From Sabethes cyaneus (Eukaryota > Arthropoda > Insecta > Diptera > Culicidae): DNA of 64,000 nt. The translations under genes and the position numbers were made by a program. The notes beneath the pieces were generated by a model, which saw only the letters and a list, made by a program, of their open reading frames with translations, did not search any database and was not told the DNA's origin. The DNA is taken from assembly GCF_943734655.1 (NCBI RefSeq), contig NC_071353.1, positions 145,744,043-145,808,042 on the forward strand. The letters are read 5' to 3'. This document shows positions 56,506 to 64,000 of the stretch, one piece after another. Every line of letters starts with the position of its first letter. The first letter of the stretch is position 1.

Positions 56506-58496
56506 CACAGAGAACAGACATCCAGGCTGGCATACCCAACCTGTGTAAATTTTTGTAACGGCCATTTTGAAATAACCCCTCGTTCACGTTAAAGTTACCC
56601 CTCGCATTTGTTAGTTTGGCGATTCGTTTGATGGCGGCGCCACCCGCAAGCATCTGTCAAAACTGAAATCCAATATATTTCTTTTCCTTTTTTACGTATG
56701 CAAAAACCAAAAAAACATCAAAAGCTCATCAGTAAACAAACCGAACGAAGGGAATGGTACAAAGGTTTATTGATACTATCGAAACTAGTGTGGTATCGAT
56801 AGTATCGTCAAGCTTCATTGTTAGAAATGATTTGCGATTTGTGACACACACGTAGCAAAATTCGCTCTTCTTTTGATGTTATCGTGTTGTTATGCTAATT
56901 ATCATTATTATTACTGTTGATGTTTGACTAGTTTTGTTCGAAACAGTATCCGTCAAATCATCAATAAATAGCCCCGTAATATCGATAGTTATTTCAAGTG
57001 TTATCTCTCATCGTTAATTGACGGAAATACTTGACGGTGATTGACAGTCAATTTAGTTTGGCGATTCGTAGGCTAGGCGGCGTTTGATAACTGTTGTAAT
57101 TTTAACGGTTTTTCGTTTGAATTTTGAAGTAGGACTACTTCTTTGATTTCTATATTGGGGTGCACTTTAGAAAAACAAAAAGGGAACATGTAACGAAAAG
57201 TGGTTATGGTTTGCACGCTTATAACTCAGTCATCCGTCAACAGTTTCTAGAGATATTTGTATCAATCGATTGGAAATTTTTCAAAAAATCCATTACAACA
57301 CAGTAGATTACATGTTTCCCTAACAGACGTTTAATAATTGAGAAAAGATAAGTCGAATATTTAATATTTCTTATTTGCATTTTTTTGCCTTCCACGTCAG
57401 TGCTTCCCTAGCACGGATGACAGAAATATATACGAGATGAGCTATGGGTTAAACTTCTTTTCCTTACCTTCTTCGGTCACCGGTTTTCGTTGGAAACACA
57501 TCGGCAAGCAGCTAGCTTGCGACGCATCGGACAGCCAGTTTTCGAGTCACATCCGTGGCATAATTTTAAAGGTTGTATTTGAAACTTTGTTTGCCTTTGC
57601 CTCGGTGTGCGTCATCAGTCGGTCGCCGGCTTTCGTTGGCGAAACATCAGCCAGCAGCAGCTAGCTTGCGGCGCATCGGACAGCTAGTTTTCGAGTCACG
57701 TCCGTGGCAATTTTAAAGGTTGTATTTGAAACATTGTTTGCCCTTTGCCTTACGGTGCACGTCATCAGTCGGTCGCCGGCTTTCGTTGGAGACACATCGG
57801 CAAGCAGCTAGCTTGCGACTCATAACATCATGAACATAAAAGTCTATCTTGATTACAGATTCTACCAGTAGCGTTTGTCCCATAAACAGTATTCCCACCA
57901 TTAATCCACACACCAATAACCTATCTGATGGATGAAAGTAGACAATGGACACCACGAGTCAGAAATTTGAGAATTCGAGATTAACAAACGGACCTTTTCA
58001 GGTCCACTATTTAAATTAGCTGAAGAGTTGAAATTATGAATTTCTCACATGTAAGAACACAATCCTTTACCTTTCGTTACTCGCGTCAACTCCGATTTAT
58101 AGGCATGCTAAAACGTAACAGAGTTCTCTCGAATACTAATGCCACTTGGTGAAAAACTTATGGAACTTTTTCCACCATTTGAAAGATCTTTGTCTGCGAA
58201 TCGACCTTACTGAAAACAGTAATTTTATTTATTGCTAGATTCCCGAGATAAAGTCAACGGTTCACAGGTGTTGTACAAAATACAACAGCGCAAATAAACC
58301 TTCCGTTACTGCGCAACAGGGGAATCTATTATATGAAATTCGTACAAAAATCACCGGCTTTGGCATTGGGAGACGAATTGCTCTACATTCGTAGTCCTAC
58401 TTCAAGCCTGCGCCCGTGCCACTAGGCATGGACCCTTGTAATTTTACACAGAAAATTACGAAAAATTTGTTCTAGCTTGGATGTCTGTTCTCTGTG
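56506..58496. mobile_element. 1991-bp TIR element with 7-bp target duplication
   Basis: Termini CACAGAGAACAGACATCCAG and (reverse complement) CACAGAGAACAGACATCCAA agree over 19 bp and then continue with one more mismatch. CCCATAC is duplicated exactly (56499-56505, 58497-58503). A GTGTAAAATT-like sub-terminal word is also inverted. No transposase frame was found. It contains the tandem repeats at 57471-57825 and the direct repeat TTAGTTTGGCGATTCGT at 56611 and 57053. Confidence 0.82.
57471..57825. repeat. Tandem repeat of about 150 bp, 2.3 copies
   Basis: The unit contains GGCAAGCAGCTAGCTTGCGA, CGGACAGCTAGTTTTCGAGT and AAAGGTTGTATTTGAAAC. Copies differ by a few percent and small indels. It lies inside the 1991-bp element. 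Confidence 0.8.
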
Positions 58497-59650
58497 CCCA
58501 TACGTTCATACGTTGCGCATAATTGCCTGCAATAGCTGGTTGGAAAACTTGCTCCACCACAAGAATATGATGACTGCTCGACGGTGCCGAAGGGATCGGG
58601 AAACTCCAAAATATTCGCAATCCCAGTGCATCCCGGTGGTTACACCGGTGGTGCCCGGGGGCTCACACTCGTGTGGTCTAATTTTCTCACACACGAGTAC
58701 TCATTCTAGCAAACACGCCGGCATATGCACCCGTTTCGGACTCTCGCTCTTATTTATTTATGCACTGCGACGAGCGAGTATGCATTTAGCTAACAGTTAC
58801 GGTCGTCGCTCTCGTTCGTTACTCGCGAGGGCTCGCACTGCCGCCCATGAGTAGAATCGGGGGCGAAGATGAAGAGAAAAGGAAAAAGCAATACAAAACC
58901 TGTATCCCACTGCGCCTCTTGGCCTCACAGGCAGCTAGGTGCTTACGCATTCTTTAACTCTCGAGTACAGTATGGAAAAGGACGATGTCAGTCTATGCGT
59001 TCGCGAGAGTGTAGGTAGCAGAATGTCTGCACACATCACCGGCGCTTGCGTGTGCGGCGTAAGCGTTGAATGCGATTGAGAGTAGGCATCGTTGGCCGTG
59101 GACGGGAGAGGCGTGCCTGTGACCTCTCGTTTTTCGGAGAACCGCATTGAGTTAACTTAATTAAGGGCAGACTGGCGTAATACCCATAGCTATTGATGCG
59201 GTGTCAACCGCGATCGTTTTTTGAACCATAATCAAAAAATTCTCTGAACAGTATTTCCGCTGGCCAAATACTAGCAGAAAATGCAATGGTTTTAAGCTTT
59301 GGAGCAAGGCCTACTTTGAAAGAAACAAGCCGAAGCGACCTCGTATCCACGTCTTTCTTAACCAACTTAACAACCTCGGGTGATTCATCACATTACAGCC
59401 ACCCCTATCAATTGATTCACGTTTTCAACTGAAACATCCGGATGAATTCTGGATAGGTACATCCAGAATTTATTTTCCGGGTCTTGAATGGTGGGTTTTG
59501 TCGTAGACAAGCTGGTATTCGTACCTGTTGTGATGTCCCAATTAGAAATGTGAGGAACTTGCTAAACAATCTCTAAATAACGAAAAGATTAAATAGTGTT
59601 CTATTGTGTTCTGTTCTGTGGCACTGGTAAAAGGTGAAAATCCCCGGAGC
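58497..59650. other. No supported gene
   Basis: More GC-rich than its surroundings between about 58500 and 59150, with CG-rich words (CGCGAGGGCTCGCAC). Two opposed short frames have no motif. Nothing was recognised that would make it a promoter or gene. Confidence 0.4.
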
Positions 59651-59651
59651 A

Positions 59652-60357
59652 TATGAAACGATTGGTTTGAAGGAGAATGCTAACAAGTGGTGGAGACGAA
59701 AAACACGGCATAAAAAAGTTATCTGAGCATTGCTACTAGGGAGAACTTGGCCAAATACCGTCGAGTAAAAAGCCAGTTAGTCATGATTCTGTGGAGTGAA
59801 AAATGTCATAAGGTGGACAGAAGGAGGGAATCTGATTACAACAGAGCACGAAGTGATCGCCGGCTGGAAGCAGTTCTTCGATGAACACCTCAATGGCGAA
59901 ATTACAGAAGGAGGCGGACCGTTTTTTAACCCAAAATCAGTTATATCTTATTAATGCATATAAAGTAAAATAGTCTACAGCAAAAATATTCCTCTTTTAT
60001 GTGCAAAATGTTGTCACATTGAGCTGTCTGTTGAAATAAACATGTTACAAGAAAAAATGTGATTTGAGGGGTCGTTTATAAACAAAGGTCTATTGCTGAA
60101 AATGGGTAAAAGGTAGAAGTTTGATATTTTCAGAAAAAATACTTGAAATTAGTATATCTTTAATATTTTGAAACCAAAACGGTGAAAAAAAATTTACTCA
60201 AAAAGTTATTATATGAAACGATTGGTTTGAAGGAGAATGCAAAGAAGTGGCGGAGAGGAAAAACCCAGCCTAGGAAAATTATCTGAGCATTGCTACTAGG
60301 GAGAACTTGCTCAAATACCGTCGAGCAAAAAACAAACAGTTAATCATGATTCTGTGC
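59652..60357. repeat. Direct repeat pair of about 145 bp
   Basis: 59652-59800 and 60211-60357 share ATGAAACGATTGGTTTGAAG and CTGAGCATTGCTACTAGGGA with scattered differences, separated by about 410 bp. Part of the left copy runs into RTE-like sequence. Confidence 0.7.
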
Positions 60358-60960
60358 AATTCGCTATATAAGCACAAATCGATCTCTAGTACTCTCATGG
60401 AATTGCCTTATGGAAAGTTTGTGAAGAATTGGTACAAAGTTTTGTCTATCCTTTTCACTCTATAACAAACCTATGCACCGACTTCACAAATAGAACAAAC
60501 TTGGGAAGGTGGCAGCACCGTTTCGCGCACATAGCGAATAAAAAGCGTCACAAAGAGGACAGGGGAAGGGAATTCGATCACCACTCACCCAGATCTTATT
60601 ACGCCGGCTGTCTCCGATAGCACAAGGTTTCGTAGGGAATTCTCAGGCGGGCTTCATAGGGGCTCGCTCAATTACGGACCAAATTTTGCAGAAATTCGAC
60701 CACGCATTACTCGTTTGTTGACTTCAAAGCAGCATATGATACAGTCCATCGCGATCAGCTATTGCAGATGATGCACGACCATGGCTTTTCAGATAATTGG
60801 ATCCGGGAACATTCGAGTCCCTCTGAGGCACGACGAGGGTTGAGACAAGTTGACGGTTTATCCTGCAAGCTGTTTAACGTCGCTCTTGAGGGGGTGATTC
60901 GATTTTCACCAAAGATAGCGAAATCCTTCAAAGATAGGCTTCACAGATGACTTTGATATC
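59830..60960 (+). mobile_element. Decayed RTE-like LINE fragments
   Basis: At 59830-59910 the translation has LITTEHEVIAGWKQFFDEHL. From about 60600 to 60950, in shifting frames, it has SQAGFIGARSITDQIL, VDFKAAYDTVHRDQLLQMMH and RRGLRQVDGLSCKLFNVALE. It is the same family as 43640, heavily deleted, with an intervening non-LINE segment. Confidence 0.65.
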
Positions 60961-61269
60961 ATTGCCAGGAACTCGCGACGACGGAGGTAATCTAGGTCAG
61001 ATTGAAAGCAGAGTTTAGGAGGATTGTGTTACAAAACAATGCATCGGACGATGCAATGACGAATGCAGCGCATTGCTTCTCATCCTTTGCTTATCGTATA
61101 GAATAAAAACCTTTAGATTTTTGCTATCTTTTTACTCCTGTAATAAAACAAACGAACGTCCTTTTCTATCTACATGCCACACGTAACAAAATTTCTAGCC
61201 AGCGAGCTGTTTTTTGTCAATTGTTTTTCGATTAATAGAACCACTTTTTTCTGCTCATTTTCTTTTCAG

Positions 61270-62191
61270 TTGGGAGCAAAACTTCATTACGTATCTGAAC
61301 GCGAAACAGTCTCATCGAGTTGAGCGAAAATTTGTGTGCGAACTTTGTAACAAAGCATTCAAGTCAGAATACCATCTCCTAATGCATCAAAATAGCCACA
61401 CCGAGGAACGACCGCATCAATGTAGCCTATGTGGCGAAGCCTTCCGCAGCCGTATCAAACTTGGCCAACATCAGTTGCTTGTTCATGAACAAGATTCAAA
61501 GCTAAAAAGTAAAGTTCCTTCAGAGCTTGAAAAGGACATGCGCGATCACGGCGGGCGACCGTTTCAGTGCGACATCTGTGGTGCATCATACAAATCGGCT
61601 GGCGGTTTAAACTCTCACAGGAAAAGACACTCATTCGTCGAGCCAAAACCGTTTAAATGTGGCATATGCGGCAAATCTTTCGCTACTACAAGTAATCTCA
61701 ACGTTCACACAGCCATACACATGGGCAAAAAAGAAAAAGAAACGAATTTCAAGTGTGAAATCTGCGGAAAAGGCTTTATCGTTAATGCGAGCCTAACGAA
61801 ACACAAAAAACTGCACATGGATCCGCCGCACAAATGCCGAACTTGCGGTGCTGGTTTCCTGTATCCTTACAAACTCGTACGTCATATGCGCAGCCACAGC
61901 GATGAGCGACTGTACAATTGCGATATTTGCGGTGTATCCTTTAAAACGCCTGATGGGATGTCCACGCACAGAATTACTCATTTTTACCTCAAACCAAAAC
62001 CGTTCGAGTGCACAGAGTGTGGACAGCATTTGCCTTCCAAAGACAGTTTGCGGCAACATGCTAGAAAACATAATATTGACTTTCAGTGTTCTAAGTGCAA
62101 TCAGGGCTTTACAAGCGTTCAGGCACTCAAACGGCACGAAGCGAAACGATTTTGCGCCAGACAGACAAAAAAGATCTCCCAAAAATCTTAA
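61270..62191 (+). CDS. C2H2 zinc-finger terminal exon E (9 fingers)
   Basis: Acceptor TTTCTTTTCAG (AG at 61268-61269). T completes serine, and the frame (WEQNFITYLNAKQSHRVERK ...) is open to TAA. It has nine fingers: CELCNKAFKSEYHL, CSLCGEAFRSRIKL, CDICGASYKSAGGL, CGICGKSFATTSNL, CEICGKGFIVNASL, CRTCGAGFLYPYKL, CDICGVSFKTPDGM, CTECGQHLPSKDSL and CSKCNQGFTSVQAL. The last finger ends in HEAKRFC, making it C2HC. The exon is the most diverged of the set, and the alternation of the two finger types is less strict. The frame also extends upstream of the acceptor to an ATG at 61226, so a start inside retained intron cannot be excluded, but the conserved phase favours splicing. AATAAA follows at 62489. 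Confidence 0.83.
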
Positions 62192-62488
62192 TTCTTAGAC
62201 ATCGTTGACGTTCTTGTGACACTTCTGGCGTTCTGGCCTGGCAGTGGCTCGCCCTTTGATCGAATGGCAAAAGGCTGGTTCTTTAGCTGGTTGCACCAGT
62301 AGGGTGAGTATTGTTATTACAATATTGCCCACACTTTAACCCGCTCGTAAACGTTTTGTTTGACAATGGACAATTTCAACTACGATGTGAATAATTAACA
62401 AATACAATGATGTTAATGATTTATTATAGAATTTGCAAGGTCAGTGTTAGAAAATGCTCCAAGTTTATACTAAGTAAAATTTGACTAA

Positions 62489-62494
62489 AATAAA
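62489..62494 (+). terminator. Poly(A) signal of zinc-finger exon E
   Basis: AATAAA about 300 bp after the stop in AT-rich sequence. Confidence 0.45.
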
Positions 62495-62946
62495 AAGAAA
62501 TTAATAGCAACATAATAATACAACTTAACTAACGTTACAGAACAAAAGAATGCCTCATAGAAATCCTGAAGCTCGTGAAAGTAATATCGCTTAAGAAGAA
62601 AAGCCATTCAAAATACATTACAAATCTCAGTCCTATTAGTCTTTTGAGTGCTCTTTCTCAGGCTTTTGAGAAGTTAGTTAGGGCACAGTTAGTTAGTTTA
62701 GCAGAAAAACCCGCTATAAAGCCTGTTTATTAGCTTTTGAGAGAGAGAGCTGGTCTGAAGAACTTAAAGTAGTTTAAACATCGCTTGTCCAACCACCATT
62801 TAAGTGCCTACTTTATGCAGCTTTGATCGCTTTAAAGCAGCCAGTAAACAGTAATTGCTCTTGCAATTCAGCTACCCTTGTTACTTGGGTAGTTTATTTT
62901 TGAGAATTTCAACTGGAAAGTTTTAGCGTATACATTTTCACGAAGG
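62495..62946. other. Spacer between zinc-finger units
   Basis: AT-rich, no gene seen. It separates the last terminal exon from the promoter region of the next first exon. Confidence 0.45.
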
Positions 62947-62954
62947 TTGATGAG

Positions 62955-63343
62955 CAGAGATGCCAGAAGTGAAGACATGTCTTCATTTTGAAGACATTTT
63001 GGTTACAAAAAAGTGAAATGTCTTCACTTGAAGACATGTGAAGACTAGAGTGACTATATACAGAGTGGCGACAAGTCATCCCAAATGTATGCAATGCGGT
63101 TTTTCGAAGGTTTTTCTTTCTCTTTCTTGCATACGCGTTGGATAGGCCGTCTGCTCGATTGGAATGACACTGACAGATAATTATCACTCCAATTTTGACA
63201 TTGTCGCCACTCTGTATATAGTCACTCTAGTGAAGACATGTCTTCACCATGCAATTTAAATGGGCGGAAAGCCGAAAGCAGACAAATGAAGACATTTTTC
63301 CTTGATTCGTGAAGACTTTTCAAAAAATCACCTGGCATCTCTG
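62955..63343. mobile_element. hAT-type MITE with GAAGACA repeats
   Basis: Ends CAGAGATGCCAG and (reverse complement) CAGAGATGCCAG, with an 8-bp duplication TTGATGAG at 62947-62954 and 63344-63351. The interior is built of repeated (T)GAAGACAT words in both orientations and is split by the mariner-type MITE at 63048. It lies about 200 bp upstream of the next first exon. Confidence 0.85.
63048..63227. mobile_element. Mariner-type MITE nested in the hAT MITE
   Basis: Terminal GAGTGACTATATACAGAGTG and its continuation GGCGACAA are perfectly inverted at the right end. TA flanks both sides (63046-63047, 63228-63229). It is 180 bp and non-coding. Confidence 0.85.
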
Positions 63344-63539
63344 TTGATGAGCAAACTGAGCTGACAGCTGACACTGACAGTTCCATGATTCAATGTTTAT
63401 GTTTACATACTACTCGTACATGCTCGTTTCAATCTGGTACGCGTACGGCTTCGTTACGAAGGAAAAGATAAATTTGCCAATAAATTGTTGCGGTGTGAAA
63501 CAAATTGTGTATGAAAAGTGTTCCGGTCTCGATATCGAC

Positions 63540-63829
63540 ATGGAAGAAGCGTCTATAAAAATGGAAAAGCCGGAAGTGTCCACTGCGATAAAAGTGGAGG
63601 AAGTGATAATAACCCATACTCTCGAAGAGGAACCATCAGCACTCGCTAGTAAAAGTAATGGAGTTGACTGTTCCGGTGAAACAACGCTGCCGAAAGCAGA
63701 AATACACATTGACGGCACAGGTGAAGTGAGTGATGATGAACCTACGACGGTAGAAAGCCCAGTTGGCGAAGTGGACAAAACAGAGCCTGCTGCGGTTGCT
63801 GACGGCAACGTTGTGGCTTCCAATTCAAG
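63540..63829 (+). CDS. First exon of the next zinc-finger unit
   Basis: Homologue of the 111-367 exon. ATG at 63540 starts MEEASIKMEKPEVSTAIKVE, and an acidic, Ser/Thr/Glu-rich stretch ends in VVASNS and a donor (CAAG then GTAAAT at 63830), again leaving AG of a codon. SUMO-type tetrads IKME and IKVE are conserved in place. The rest has diverged (SNGVDCSGETTLPKAEIHID). No DNA-binding domain is in the exon, so its partner 3' exons must lie beyond the window. The upstream frame to 63393 is open but unlike a conserved start. Confidence 0.75.
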
Positions 63830-64000
63830 GTAAATTAGAATGATTGGAACATCTGTAAGTAAAATGACTATATTTTTAAATGACAGTTATCAAAATCATT
63901 ATCAGTATTATTCTCAAGTAAAAATTCCCAGTAAAATTCCCAAAAACGTACTGCGTGCAATAATTATCTTTTCTGTTAACAATTGGCTAATAGGTTGCGA
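63830..64000 (+). other. Start of an intron, cut by window edge
   Basis: Begins GTAAATTA. AT-rich, nothing else seen. Confidence 0.5.

Noticed and set aside
58477..58854. 125-codon frame after the 1991-bp element
   Set aside because: It starts inside the element's terminal repeat, has no motif and no splice or poly(A) context.
61214..61269. Possible in-frame translation start before zinc-finger exon E
   Set aside because: The frame is open upstream of the acceptor to an in-frame ATG at 61226, but the sequence is a T-rich intron end (TTTTCTTTTCAG) and the phase agrees with splicing as in the other exons.

Overview
The window looks like a piece of a large, transposon-rich insect genome, most probably a mosquito (Culicidae). 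The reasons are spliced genes with short introns and AATAAA signals, a C2H2 zinc-finger locus, and dense RTE-like and Jockey-type LINEs, BEL/Pao and Penelope remnants, pogo/Tigger, hAT and mariner-type elements and Helitron-like arrays. The species assignment is inference; no rRNA or tRNA gene and no bacterial operon structure was seen.

Backbone. One short coding exon at the left edge (111-367) ends in a donor that leaves two bases of a codon. Downstream on the same strand lie seven zinc-finger terminal exons, each opening right after an acceptor that supplies the missing third base: 1367-2456 (12 fingers), 5826-6195 (dead), 19026-19375 (dead), 29970-30927 (10 fingers), 45513-47565 (11 fingers, split by a 959-bp transposon), 49004-50312 (14 fingers) and 61270-62191 (9 fingers). 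A homologue of the first exon appears at 63540-63829 and probably starts the next unit. No other first exon was recognised in between. The layout fits one promoter and N-terminal exon feeding alternative 3' zinc-finger exons, the logic known from lola or mod(mdg4), but with a short acidic, SUMO-motif-rich N-terminus in place of BTB.

Embedded gene family. Three copies of a spliced pogo-type gene (pipsqueak HTH, CENP-B-like HTH, DDE_1) lie at 3843-5604, 16852-18808 and 27935-29704, each about 170-270 bp upstream of a zinc-finger exon. All three have intact reading frames, the same intron and a poly(A) signal, and no terminal inverted repeats were seen, so they may be domesticated. Copies 1 and 2 belong to a roughly 3.2-kb duplicated block (about 3165-6394 and 16269-19578) that includes the dead zinc-finger exon. 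Copy 3 is an older relative next to an intact zinc-finger exon.

Rest of the window. Most of what remains is mobile DNA: Helitron-like elements with internal minisatellites (6980-9321, 22221-25792, 34872-35693), LINEs (10864-14145, 20929-21630, 35963-38210, 43640-45240, 50590-56230, 59830-60960), a Tigger element (50881-53671) and many short TIR elements with visible target-site duplications. Two elements (46228-47186 and 56506-58496) share 7-bp target duplications and similar termini and may form one family. A 164-bp near-perfect hairpin lies at 14396-14740. An isolated 360-codon gene at 32568-33650 could not be assigned; it may be host or an old viral nucleoprotein-like insertion.
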